NCBI GenBank assembly: GCA_023458595.1
Contig: JAEWYT010000215.1
Span: forward strand, 1-64,000
DNA: 64,000 nucleotides
Source: Pseudomonadota bacterium
GTDB taxonomy: Bacteria; Pseudomonadota; Alphaproteobacteria; Rhizobiales; Tepidamorphaceae
Direction of reading: 5' to 3'
The notes under the pieces are model-generated. The model was not told where the DNA came from and made no database searches. It was given only the letters and a program-made list of their open reading frames with translations. Shown here in pieces: positions 33,081 to 40,335 of this stretch. The translations under genes were made by a program, and so were the position numbers. Within the stretch, counting starts at the first letter, position 1, and the number at the start of each line of letters is the position of its first letter.

Positions 33081-34451
33081 TCACGCCGTCCGGACAAGCT
33101 TGGCGGCGAAAAACCCGTCCATCCCGCCGCCTTCCGCGCCGGGGCGATCCGGCCGGGGCGAATGGCACGGCAGGGTCCGCAGATCCCCCTCGGCCGTCAC
33201 GCAGGCGCTCAGGCCGCCGATCTCGGACGGCTCGATCGCCCGGCGTCTCACGGGGGTACCGGCCTCCAGAAGCGCGGAAATCCGCGCTTCGCACTCCTCC
33301 GGCTCCATCGAGCAGGTGGCGTAGAGGACCGTCCCGCCGGGCCTCACCAGATCGATCGCCCGGGCGAGCAGCCGGCCCTGGAGCGCGGCCAGGCGGGCGA
33401 TCTCGGAGTCCCGGCGGATCCAGGCGATATCGGGATGCCTCCTAATCGTTCCCGTCGCCGAGCAGGGCGCATCGAGCAGGATCGCGTCGAATTTGCCGTC
33501 CGGCTCCCACGTCGCGGCGTCGGCGACGGCCGTCCGCGCTTTCAGGCCGAGACGGGCGAGATTGCCTTCGAGCCGGCCCATGCGGGAGGCGGAACGGTCG
33601 ACCGCCGTGACGATCGCGCCGGCGGCGGCGAGCTGGGCGGTCTTGCCCCCCGGCGCGGCGCAGAGATCGGCGATCCTCAGGCCCGCGACGTCGCCGAGGA
33701 GCCGCGCCGGCAGGGCGGCGGCGAAATCCTGCACCCACCATTCGCCCGCATGAAACCCCGCCATCGCCGATACGTCGCCCGCCTTCGCTATCCGTACAGT
33801 GCCGGTCGGCAGCGCCACGCCACCGAGCTTGTCGGCCCAGGCCTCGGGGTCGGACTTGACGGTCAGGTCGAGCGGCGGCTCGGCGAGATGGGCGGCCATG
33901 ATCCGGAGCGCGGTCGCCTCGCCATAGGCCGCGATCCACCGTTCGGCGAGCCAGTCCGGCGTGTTCAGGCGGCCTGCGTCGGGCCGGTCGGCCTCGGGAC
34001 GGGCGGCGAGGGCGTCGCGGCCGTCGGCGATCCGGCGCAGCACGGCGTTGACGAGGCCGCGGAAGTGCCGGCCCGCCCGGTCGGCGGCGGCGAGCTCGAC
34101 CGCGGTGTCGACGACGGCGTGGACCGGCACGCCGAGAAACAGGATCTGGCAGGCGCCGACCTCGAGGATCGTCATGGTCTTGCCGGCCGATTTCGGCAGC
34201 GGCTTGTCGAGGAACCCCGAGAGCACCGCGCGGATCTCGCCGTGCCGGCGGATCGTCTCGGTCGAAAGCACCTTCACGAAGGCGCGGTCGCGCGGCTCGA
34301 GCGACTTCAGCCCCGGATGGCCGTGCTCGCCGTCGAGGGCGGCATCGAGCGTCTGGCGGCGGTTGAGCGCGTCGTCGACGATGTCGAGCGCGACGCGGCG
34401 GGCCGGCAGGCCCGCGGCTTCGGCGCGGCTCTTCGATCCCCGGTGTGCCAA
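33081..34451 (-). CDS. rsmB: 16S rRNA m5C967 methyltransferase (RsmB/NOP family)
   Basis: 456 aa. An N-terminal NusB-like RNA-binding domain (ALDIVDDALNRRQTLDAAL; AVLSGFLDKPLPKS; VGACQILFLGVPVHAVVDTAVELA) is followed by the SAM-dependent domain: DLCAAPGGKTAQLAAAGA, LLDAPCSATGTIRRHPDIAW and the catalytic cysteine in YATCSMEPEECEARI. The first codon is TTG with a weak ribosome-binding site, 15 bases after htpX, so the exact start is uncertain and the gene may be coupled to htpX. Confidence 0.93.
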   Translation of the reverse strand: MAHRGSKSRAEAAGLPARRVALDIVDDALNRRQTLDAALDGEHGHPGLKSLEPRDRAFVKVLSTETIRRHGEIRAVLSGFLDKPLPKSAGKTMTILEVGACQILFLGVPVHAVVDTAVELAAADRAGRHFRGLVNAVLRRIADGRDALAARPEADRPDAGRLNTPDWLAERWIAAYGEATALRIMAAHLAEPPLDLTVKSDPEAWADKLGGVALPTGTVRIAKAGDVSAMAGFHAGEWWVQDFAAALPARLLGDVAGLRIADLCAAPGGKTAQLAAAGAIVTAVDRSASRMGRLEGNLARLGLKARTAVADAATWEPDGKFDAILLDAPCSATGTIRRHPDIAWIRRDSEIARLAALQGRLLARAIDLVRPGGTVLYATCSMEPEECEARISALLEAGTPVRRRAIEPSEIGGLSACVTAEGDLRTLPCHSPRPDRPGAEGGGMDGFFAAKLVRTA

Positions 34452-34466
34452 CGGACCGCCCGGGCC

Positions 34467-35420
34467 TCAGCCCCAGGGCCCGGCATCGGGCCGCGAACCG
34501 GCATTCGGAACGCTGCCGCCGCCCCCGACCCCTCCGGCGCCGCCGGCCTCGGCGCCCCACGGGGCCGGACCGCCCGCGCCCATGTCGGCTGCCATCTCCT
34601 GCAGGCGGGCGATGCGATTCTCCGTCGCCGGATGGGTGGAGAACAGGTTGTCCATCCGCTCGCCGTGCAGCGGGTTGATGATGAACATGTGCGCGGTCGC
34701 CGGGTTGCGCTCGGCCTGCGGGTTCTCGATGCGCCGGACGCCGCCGGCGATCCTGGCGAGCGCGGAGGCGAGCCACAGCGGCTGGCCGCAGATCTCCGCG
34801 CCCATGCGGTCGGCCTCGTATTCGCGCGAGCGCGAGATCGCCATCTGCACGAGGCCGGCGGCGAGCGGGGCGAGGATCATCAGCGCCAGCGTGCCGAGGA
34901 AGCCCATGCGGTTGTCGCGGCCGCCGCCGAAGAACAGCGCGAAGTTGGCGAGCATCGAGATCGCGCCGGCGATTGTCGCCGTCACCGTCATGATCAGCGT
35001 GTCGTGGTGCTTCACGTGGGCGAGCTCGTGCGCCATCACGCCGGCGAGCTCCTCGCGGCTCAGGGTCTGCAGGATGCCGGTCGTCGCGGCGACGGCGGCG
35101 TGGCTCGGATTGCGGCCGGTGGCAAACGCGTTCGGCTGCGGGTTGTCGATGATGTAGACCTTCGGCATCGGCAGGCCGGCGTTGCCGGCCAGCTCGCGGA
35201 TCATGGCGTGGAACTCGGGCGCGCTCCTCTCGTCGACCTCGCGCGCCTTGTACATCGACAGGACCACCTTGTCGGCGTTCCAGTAGCTGAAGGCGTTCAT
35301 GCCGAGCGCCACCAGGAAGGCGACGGTCATGCCGCCGGTGCCGCCGAGGAGGTAGCCGACGCCCATGAACAGCGCCGTCATCGCGGCGAGGAGGATGGCC
35401 GTCCTTAAGTAACCCGACAT
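34467..35420 (-). CDS. htpX: membrane zinc metalloprotease HtpX
   Basis: M48 family protease that degrades misfolded inner-membrane proteins, 317 aa. N-terminal membrane helices (residues 5-28 and 30-47) precede the zinc motif HELAH at 131-135. The third ligand region is [12 protein letters not shown], and further membrane helices lie between ([18 protein letters not shown]). The Pro/Gly/Ala-rich C-terminal tail (about 45 residues) is longer than in E. coli. Upstream of rsmB on the same strand and divergent from the SDHAF4-like gene. Confidence 0.95.
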   Translation of the reverse strand: MSGYLRTAILLAAMTALFMGVGYLLGGTGGMTVAFLVALGMNAFSYWNADKVVLSMYKAREVDERSAPEFHAMIRELAGNAGLPMPKVYIIDNPQPNAFATGRNPSHAAVAATTGILQTLSREELAGVMAHELAHVKHHDTLIMTVTATIAGAISMLANFALFFGGGRDNRMGFLGTLALMILAPLAAGLVQMAISRSREYEADRMGAEICGQPLWLASALARIAGGVRRIENPQAERNPATAHMFIINPLHGERMDNLFSTHPATENRIARLQEMAADMGAGGPAPWGAEAGGAGGVGGGGSVPNAGSRPDAGPWG

Positions 35421-35565
35421 CGGTTGTCCGCCCTTGAACCGGTCCGTCCCGGCGCCGATTCCGCGCCGGCCCGGCCGCGACTATAAAGCACTTCGATCCG
35501 GTCCTATATGTTGGGGCGATTGCCGCCGGCCACAAGTCGGAATCGGACCTGGACGGGAGCCTGTC

Positions 35566-35760
35566 ATGACCGACGATTCGAACGCAGACATCCGCGACAG
35601 ACGCCGCCGGGAGGCCGCGCAGCGCGCCCTCGCCGAGGCCGAGGAACGCCGGGCGAAGGCGAAGCCCGGCGACCGGGCGAAGGAGGTGAACGGCCCCAAG
35701 GGCCCGGAGCCGACCCGCTACGGCGACTGGGAGAAGAAGGGCATCGCCAGCGATTTCTGA
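35566..35760 (+). CDS. DUF1674 / SDHAF4-like protein
   Basis: 64-aa protein. The charged helical N-terminus leads to the conserved C-terminal motif GPEPTRYGDWEKKGIASDF, which matches the RYGDWE...DF end of eukaryotic succinate dehydrogenase assembly factor 4 and bacterial DUF1674. By homology it may protect or load the flavinylated SdhA subunit; this is inference and no sdh genes are in the window. The start is MTDDSNADIRD. Divergent from htpX, a conserved neighbourhood in alphaproteobacteria. Confidence 0.85.
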   Translation: MTDDSNADIRDRRRREAAQRALAEAEERRAKAKPGDRAKEVNGPKGPEPTRYGDWEKKGIASDF

Positions 35761-35803
35761 AGCCGCTCCGGCTCCGGGGCGCCTTGCACGGGCCGCGTGC
35801 CCC

Positions 35804-35821
35804 GGACCCGATCCAGGGTCC
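35804..35821. repeat. short palindrome downstream of the SDHAF4-like gene
   Basis: GGACCC-GATCCA-GGGTCC perfect 6-base inverted repeat in the 184-base gap before the SDR gene. Resembles Rhizobiales extragenic palindromes around GATCCA. No T-run. Confidence 0.35.
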
Positions 35822-35944
35822 GTCGGGCGGATGCGGCGCTCGCCAAACATCCTTTGTCGATTCCGCCGGAATGCCTCATGCTCCCGGCGCTCGCGATCGC
35901 AGGCGCTCGCGGCATCGGCACACATCCAGTTCCGAGGGATTTCC

Positions 35945-36724
35945 ATGCGGTTCCAGGGCAAACGGGTTCTCGTCACCGGGGCGACCCGCGGCATCGGCGC
36001 GGCCTGCGCGAAGGCCTTCCTCGCCGAGGGCGCGCGCGTGGCGATCAACGGCCGCACGCAGGGCTCCGTCGACAGGGCGATTGCCGAAATCGGGGCGATG
36101 GCCGAAATCGGGGCGAACGCCTTTCCCGCGCCGGGCGACGTCTCGACGGTTGCCGGCTGCGAGGCGGCGGTGACGGCGGCGCTCGCCGCGCTCGGCGGCC
36201 TCGACGTCCTGGTCAACAACGCCGGCGTCTTCTTCCGCGGCCTGATCGAGGAGACCGACGAGGCGGCCTGGGACCGGGTGATGGATTCGAACGTCAAGAG
36301 CGTCGCGTTCTGCACCCGCTTCGCGCTGCCGGCGCTGCGCGCCTCGAAGGGCAACATCGTCAACATCGCCTCGGAGTCCGGCATCGCCGGCTATCCCGAG
36401 ACGACGGCCTACTGCGCCTCGAAGGGCGCGGTGATCGCGCTCACCCGCGCGATGGCGATGGAGGTTGCGCCCGACATCCGCGTCAACGCGCTCTGCCCGG
36501 GCGTCATCGATACCGACATGGCCCGCGAGGGTTTCGCGATCGACGAGGACATCGAGGCCGGCCTCCAGGCGCAGCGCGACAGCTATCCGCTGAAGCGGAT
36601 CGGCACGCCGCAGGAGACGGCGGCGGCGGTGCTGTTCCTGGCGGCGCCCGAAGCGGCCTTCATCAACGGGGTCGCGCTGCCGCAGGAAGGTGGGGCGACG
36701 GTGGGGAACTGGCGGGGGGTGTGA
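35945..36724 (+). CDS. SDR family oxidoreductase
   Basis: 259-aa classical short-chain dehydrogenase: TGATRGIGAACAKAF near the N-terminus, NNAGVFFRG, catalytic Ser in NIASESGIAG, YxxxK in TAYCASKGAV, and ALCPGVIDTDMA. Asn-Gly-Arg after beta2 (AINGRTQ) suggests NADP(H). The C-terminus FINGVALPQEGGATVGNW departs from the usual VDGG ending. A repeated IGAMAEIGA segment lies near residue 50. The start is supported by GAGGGA 6 bases upstream. Last gene before the lower-GC insert. Confidence 0.87.
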   Translation: MRFQGKRVLVTGATRGIGAACAKAFLAEGARVAINGRTQGSVDRAIAEIGAMAEIGANAFPAPGDVSTVAGCEAAVTAALAALGGLDVLVNNAGVFFRGLIEETDEAAWDRVMDSNVKSVAFCTRFALPALRASKGNIVNIASESGIAGYPETTAYCASKGAVIALTRAMAMEVAPDIRVNALCPGVIDTDMAREGFAIDEDIEAGLQAQRDSYPLKRIGTPQETAAAVLFLAAPEAAFINGVALPQEGGATVGNWRGV

Positions 36725-36856
36725 GGCTGCGAACATCGCCTGCGACGCGGCGCTTGCTCGAAACACATTGCCGGAATGTGCTGACCGTCAGACATCTGGA
36801 ACGCGGTCGCCTCCGAAGCCCGATGGAGCCGACAGCGGGGCGGGCGCATGCCCGCG

Positions 36857-36936
36857 GCATGCGTGCTGTGGCGTGCGAAGTCACGCTGACGTGCGAGGGT
36901 GTCCGCGGACAGTGTGGACAACGCATGCGTGCTGTG
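36857..36936. repeat. pair of direct repeats upstream of the HicA-like cassette
   Basis: GCATGCGTGCTGTG occurs exactly at 36857-36870 and 36923-36936, 66 bases apart. After each copy a related CACG...GCGAGGG(T/A)G sequence follows, so the repeat is longer but imperfect. The 287-base gap that holds it has no credible gene. It may be regulatory or a remnant of insertion. Confidence 0.6.
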
Positions 36937-36967
36937 AATACACGTTAAGCGCGAGGGAGAACCAGTG

Positions 36968-36998
36968 GTGTTGACGTATGTTAACACACATATAAGTA
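36968..36998 (+). promoter_or_regulatory. promoter with overlapping operator palindrome of the HicA-like cassette
   Basis: GTGTTGAC-GTAT-GTTAACAC (36968-36987) is an 8-base inverted repeat with one mismatch. It contains a TTGACG -35 (36971-36976). AT-rich TATAAGTAT at 36991-36999 supplies the -10 (TAAGTA, 16-base spacing). The position suits repression by the HTH protein of the same cassette. Ribosome-binding site AGGGG follows at 37001-37005. Confidence 0.5.
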
Positions 36999-37011
36999 TC
37001 AGGGGCCCATC

Positions 37012-37236
37012 ATGGGAGGCAGACCGAGGCATCCGCACAAGGAGATAGAGGCGGCGGTCTCATATGCGGAGGGACTTGGTTGGAGTTGGATGAAGAGCAA
37101 TGGACACCCGTGGGGTATCCTCTTGTGCCCGCACCATGATCGCGATGGATGCAGGGTCACCGTGTACTCGACGCCTCGAGACCCGGAGAGGTATGCCAGA
37201 GGGCTCTTGCGCACCATCGGCCGCTGCAGCCACTAG
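37012..37236 (+). CDS. HicA-like small protein (putative toxin)
   Basis: 74 aa, basic. No named family can be assigned with certainty. The pattern is alpha1 (HKEIEAAVSYAEGLGW), beta-turn with His32 in KSNGHPWG, beta (GILLCP), beta (GCRVTVYSTP) and alpha2 (PERYARGLLRTIG). This matches HicA toxins, small double-stranded-RNA-binding-fold mRNA interferases whose catalytic His sits in a GSH motif; here it is N-G-H. The Cys-His-His pair in CPHHD and the final RCSH could bind metal. Ribosome-binding site AGGGG is 6 bases upstream. Nine bases separate it from the partner gene. GC and codon use are visibly lower than in flanking genes, suggesting transfer. Confidence 0.65.
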   Translation: MGGRPRHPHKEIEAAVSYAEGLGWSWMKSNGHPWGILLCPHHDRDGCRVTVYSTPRDPERYARGLLRTIGRCSH

Positions 37237-37245
37237 GAACAGACG

Positions 37246-37791
37246 ATGAATACGTACGACTTCACCATCGTCGCGTCCGGTCTCACGCCGGATGATCCAG
37301 GCTTCGACCAGGTATTTTATGACGCCGGTTGCGACGACGCGGTTCTCGCGTTCCAGAGAGGCAGGATCGTTCTTGATTTCAGTCGCGAGGCCAAGAGCTT
37401 CACGCACGCTGTCGTCTCCGCAATCGAGGATGTGACGCGCGTCGGAGTGAGGATCGAGCGCGTCGAACCGGACTGTTTGGTGAGCCTGACCGATATCGCC
37501 GCTCGTTCCGACCTGACCAAGGCTGCGGTTTCCAACTATGCTCTTGGAAAGCGGGCGAGGGATTTCCCCGCACCTATTGCGCGAATAACTTCGGAAACCC
37601 CCTTGTGGGATTGGCTCGAGGTGGCCAGATGGATGTATCGGCACGAGCGCGTAGGCATATCGGCCGTCATCGAGGCACGTTCCGTGAAGGCCCTTAATGA
37701 CCTCGCTGCGCAGCGCGCCGAGTTTACCGGCATAACTGCCGAAACTCTCTACAGAGCCACGCGCTCGAAAAGAAGCTTTGCCGACGCCTGA
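37246..37791 (+). CDS. partner protein with HicB-like N-terminus and HTH domain (putative antitoxin/repressor)
   Basis: 181 aa, not a named family. Residues 1-75 read as a compact alpha/beta domain (YDFTIVASGL; AGCDDAVLAFQRGRIVLDFSREAKSFTHAVVSAIEDV), comparable in layout to HicB antitoxins. Residues 78-130 are a DNA-binding segment: LTDIAARSDLTKAAVSNYALGKR then DFPAPI...PLWDWLEVARWM, the winged-HTH pattern of AlpA/excisionase-like proteins. The C-terminal 50 residues are helical. It is cotranscribed with the HicA-like gene and probably binds the palindrome at 36968. Toxin-first order matches hicAB. Function is inferred. Confidence 0.65.
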   Translation: MNTYDFTIVASGLTPDDPGFDQVFYDAGCDDAVLAFQRGRIVLDFSREAKSFTHAVVSAIEDVTRVGVRIERVEPDCLVSLTDIAARSDLTKAAVSNYALGKRARDFPAPIARITSETPLWDWLEVARWMYRHERVGISAVIEARSVKALNDLAAQRAEFTGITAETLYRATRSKRSFADA

Positions 37792-37868
37792 TCCGCGTGG
37801 GCTTCATATTCCTTCCGTTTCCTTCCCCCCGATGATCCCGGCTCCGATACTGGACGGTCAGTGGCAGA

Positions 37869-37910
37869 GATAGGAATTAATTCTAGACATCGTCAGCATT
37901 AATTCCTATC
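37869..37910. promoter_or_regulatory. perfect 13-bp inverted repeat before the secreted nuclease gene
   Basis: GATAGGAATTAAT (37869-37881) and ATTAATTCCTATC (37898-37910) are exact inverse copies separated by 16 bases. The left arm continues into the palindrome GAATTAATTC. No T-run follows. It ends 8 bases before the nuclease ATG, so it could be an operator, a mRNA hairpin masking the start, or the boundary of the inserted cassette. Confidence 0.6.
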
Positions 37911-37918
37911 CTTGGCGT

Positions 37919-38350
37919 ATGCCCCGACTCGCGCCCCTCGCCTTTCTTCTTCCGACCATCTCCACGGCGACGGCCGTCGCCGAGACCATTCCCGGCCCTG
38001 TCCCCGCGTCGGTCGAGCGCGTCGTCGACGGCGACACGATCGCCGTCTCGGCGCGGATCTGGCTCGGGCAGGACGTGCATGTGCTGGTCCGGGTGCGCGG
38101 GATCGACACGCCGGAAAGGCGCGGCCGCTGCGCCGACGAGGTGCGGCGGGCGCGTCTGGCGGCCGACAGGGCCGCGACGGAACTGGCCGACGGGGCGGTC
38201 GTCCTGTCGCGCATCGAGGGCGACAAGTACGGCGGCCGCGTGCTCGCCGACGTGACGCTGACCGACGGCCGCGACCTCGCCGCGGTGATGATCGAGAGCG
38301 GCGCGGCCCGCCGCTACGACGGCGCCGCCCGCGGCGGCTGGTGCGGGTGA
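37919..38350 (+). CDS. secreted thermonuclease-like (SNase) protein
   Basis: 143 aa. Residues 1-22 are a Sec signal peptide (MPRLAPLAFLLPTISTATAVA). The rest is a staphylococcal-nuclease OB fold: VVDGDTIAV, catalytic Arg/Glu region VRVRGIDTPERRG and GDKYGGRVLADVTL, then DLAAVMIESGAARRYDG. Two to three cysteines (GRCADE, WCG) may form a disulfide in the periplasm. It probably cleaves extracellular or periplasmic nucleic acid. The ribosome-binding site is weak and the start abuts the inverted repeat at 37869-37910. Confidence 0.85.
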   Translation: MPRLAPLAFLLPTISTATAVAETIPGPVPASVERVVDGDTIAVSARIWLGQDVHVLVRVRGIDTPERRGRCADEVRRARLAADRAATELADGAVVLSRIEGDKYGGRVLADVTLTDGRDLAAVMIESGAARRYDGAARGGWCG

Positions 38351-38374
38351 GCACTGGCCGCGTGGGCCGCCGTA

Positions 38375-38752
38375 TCAGTGCGCCAGGTAGCGCGCGGCCA
38401 GATCGAGCTGCAGAAAGACCATGGTCAGAATCGTGTTGGCGGCCCACGCCACGGTCAGCCAGCGCGCCAGCGGACCCCAGAACGGGTGAGCGCCCTCGGC
38501 GCAACGCCAGACCGACACCAGGACCCACACGGTGTACGCCGGAAAGCACAGGAGCATGATCTGCTGTCGCGCGATCTGGTCGCGGCAGACGGCGAGCGCC
38601 CCGGCGACGATGAGAACGGTGCTCGAAAGAACGCCGTAGACCCAGAACACCTTCCACAGCGGCTCCATGCCGAACCAGGCGCGGATCTCCGGAGCGAAGA
38701 AGGCCGCGAGGAAGCAGGTCGTCCGGCCTTTCGATGCGTGCGCCCCCGTCAT
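38375..38752 (-). CDS. small membrane protein, three predicted helices
   Basis: 125 aa, unrecognised. Membrane helices at about residues 32-55 (LWKVFWVYGVLSSTVLIVAGALAV), 63-82 (IMLLCFPAYTVWVLVSVW) and 95-120 (WLTVAWAANTILTMVFLQLDLAA). A short cytoplasmic-looking N-terminus contains one cysteine. It is the last gene of the minus-strand hemerythrin operon divergent from nsrR-ccoNOQP, so a link to respiration or NO stress is suggested by context only. Confidence 0.65.
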   Translation of the reverse strand: MTGAHASKGRTTCFLAAFFAPEIRAWFGMEPLWKVFWVYGVLSSTVLIVAGALAVCRDQIARQQIMLLCFPAYTVWVLVSVWRCAEGAHPFWGPLARWLTVAWAANTILTMVFLQLDLAARYLAH

Positions 38753-38849
38753 GGCGCCCCTTTTCGCCGGCAGCCGCAGCCCGGCGGCCGTCTGCCCGCG
38801 GCCGCTCCGCGGAAGCCGCCGTCCCGCGCGCGAATCCGGTCGGTCCGGC

Positions 38850-39188
38850 TCATCGCGCGCCGTCGTCGTCCAGCAGGTCCAGCGTCTTGACCGAATGGGC
38901 GAAGGCGGCGCCCGCGCGCATCTCGGCCGCCACCCAGATCGCCTCCATGATCGCCTCCGGGGTGGCGCCGGCGCGGCGCGCCGCCTTCACGTGGCTCTCG
39001 ATGCACCACGGGCACTGCGTGACATGGGCGACGGCGACCGCGATCAGCTGCTTGGTGCGCGCGTCGAGCGCCCCTTCGGCGAACACCGCGCTGGAAAACG
39101 CGTGAAAGGCGGCGTCGGCCTCCGGCGTCAGCGCGCGGCGGCGCTCGGCATGGGCGCGGGTGGCCTTGGGGAACGTGATATCGGTCAT
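38850..39188 (-). CDS. AhpD-like carboxymuconolactone decarboxylase family protein
   Basis: 112 aa helical protein with redox pair Cys59-Pro-Trp-Cys62 and His66 in HVTQCPWCIESHVKAA, the AhpD active-site signature, preceded by LDARTKQLIAVAVA. Likely a thiol-dependent peroxidase or disulfide reductase. It follows the hemerythrin-domain gene by 9 bases, consistent with a joint role in nitrosative or oxidative stress (inference). Confidence 0.88.
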   Translation of the reverse strand: MTDITFPKATRAHAERRRALTPEADAAFHAFSSAVFAEGALDARTKQLIAVAVAHVTQCPWCIESHVKAARRAGATPEAIMEAIWVAAEMRAGAAFAHSVKTLDLLDDDGAR

Positions 39189-39197
39189 GGCCGCGCC

Positions 39198-39674
39198 TCA
39201 GGTCCGGGACTCGAACTGCGGAAACAGCACGTCGTTCTCGACCCTGACATGCGCATCGAGATCGGCGACGAATTCCGTCAGCTCCTCGTAGAGCGTCGTC
39301 CACGTGCGGCAGGCGCCGTCGGGGAGCGTCAGATCGCCGGTGAGGGCGCGGATGCGCGAGATCCCGGCGGTGTGGTCGTCGTGGTCGGCGCGCATGACCG
39401 CGATGGTCGTGTCGAGCCCGGGGCTGCCCCGTCGCATCGCGGGGAACAGGATCAACTCCTCCTTCTTCATGTGTGCCTCGAGCGCGCCGACCATCCGCTG
39501 CAACAGCGCGGACAGCCCCGCGGGCACGTCGGCGGCGCCGGCGTGGACCTGCTCGACCTTCGCCGCCAGCGCGACGAGTTCGGGCAGCTGCTCGCGGTGG
39601 CGTGCGTGATAGCGCGTCTCGATGTGGCGGGTCAGCTCGATCGGGTCGCGCGTCGGCGTGGTCTCTCCGGCCAT
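39198..39674 (-). CDS. hemerythrin HHE domain protein (RIC/YtfE-like C-terminal domain only)
   Basis: 158 aa from MAGETTPTRD, with GAAAGGAGA upstream. A four-helix hemerythrin-like domain with candidate di-iron ligands HIETRYHARH, QVHAG, EAHMKKEELILFP, RADHDDHT and DAHVRVENDVLFP. This matches the C-terminal domain of RIC (YtfE/DnrN/ScdA) iron-sulfur cluster repair proteins, but the N-terminal ScdA_N domain with its CC motif is absent. Divergent from an NsrR-like gene, the usual regulator of ytfE, so NO-responsive control is likely. Confidence 0.85.
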   Translation of the reverse strand: MAGETTPTRDPIELTRHIETRYHARHREQLPELVALAAKVEQVHAGAADVPAGLSALLQRMVGALEAHMKKEELILFPAMRRGSPGLDTTIAVMRADHDDHTAGISRIRALTGDLTLPDGACRTWTTLYEELTEFVADLDAHVRVENDVLFPQFESRT

Positions 39675-39822
39675 GGCCGTCTCCTTTCGCTGGGTCATAT
39701 CGCGGGCGGGTCGCGACGGAATGCCGCGCGCCGCGTCGTCGCCCGGACCCTGGCCGGCCACGGCCGCGCGCCGGGCCTTTCGGAAACCGTCGCGCCGGGT
39801 GGCGGGCCGCCTCGGACAGGGC

Positions 39823-39868
39823 TTGTATTTCGACTTATTCCTGTTAATAGGTATTGTAAATACCGATT
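39823..39868 (+). promoter_or_regulatory. nsrR promoter with NsrR-type operator palindrome
   Basis: Operator AATAGGTATT-GTA-AATACCGATT (39846-39868): 10-base arms with one mismatch, total 23 bases. It matches the published 11-1-11 NsrR layout at about 15 of 23 positions by my alignment. It overlaps a possible -10 TAATAG (39845-39850) whose -35 is TTGTAT (39823-39828, 16-base spacer). It lies 21 bases upstream of the nsrR ATG and could also serve the divergent hemerythrin operon. Confidence 0.6.
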
Positions 39869-39889
39869 AATCGAGAGGCTCGCGCGACC

Positions 39890-40312
39890 ATGCGTCTCAC
39901 CTCCTTCACCGACTACGGCCTGCGCATGCTCATGCGGATGGCCAGCACCCCGGACCGGGCGGTCTCGACGGCCGAGCTGGCGCAGGAGTTCGGCCTGTCC
40001 CGCGACCACCTGACCAAGATCATGCAGCGGCTCGCCCGCGGCGGGATCGTCGTCACGCGGCGCGGCGGCGGCGGCGGCGCGGTGCTGGCCCACCCGGCGG
40101 GCGACATCCGGATCGGCGCGGTGGTGCGGCTGCTCGAGGAGGGTCAGGCGCTGGTCGAGTGCTTCGCGCCGGACGGCGGCGACTGCACGATCACGGGCTG
40201 CTGCCGTCTGAAGGCGCGGCTGCGGGCCGCCGAAGCGGCCTTCCTCGCGGACCTCGATCGCTCGACGCTCGCCGACATCGCGCTGCCGGAGCTCGAGGCG
40301 ACGCTGCAGTAG
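39890..40312 (+). CDS. nsrR: NsrR-like Rrf2 family Fe-S transcriptional regulator
   Basis: 140-aa winged-HTH repressor sensing nitric oxide through an Fe-S cluster. HTH: STAELAQEFGLSRDHLTKIMQRLARGG followed by the wing with a Gly-rich run (RRGGGGGAVLA). Cysteines at 91, 99 and 104/105 (CFAPDGGDCTITGCC) plus Asp8 match the cluster ligands described for NsrR. A palindromic operator lies just upstream. It is 23 bases before ccoN, so it heads the cbb3 oxidase operon. RirA or IscR assignments fit less well because of cysteine spacing. Confidence 0.85.
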   Translation: MRLTSFTDYGLRMLMRMASTPDRAVSTAELAQEFGLSRDHLTKIMQRLARGGIVVTRRGGGGGAVLAHPAGDIRIGAVVRLLEEGQALVECFAPDGGDCTITGCCRLKARLRAAEAAFLADLDRSTLADIALPELEATLQ

Positions 40313-40335
40313 CCCGCTCGGCAGGAAGCGCGACC

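Noticed and set aside
39675..39889. FNR/FixK box driving the hemerythrin or cco genes
   Set aside because: No TTGAT-N4-ATCAA or close variant was seen in the divergent gap; the visible palindrome fits NsrR better.
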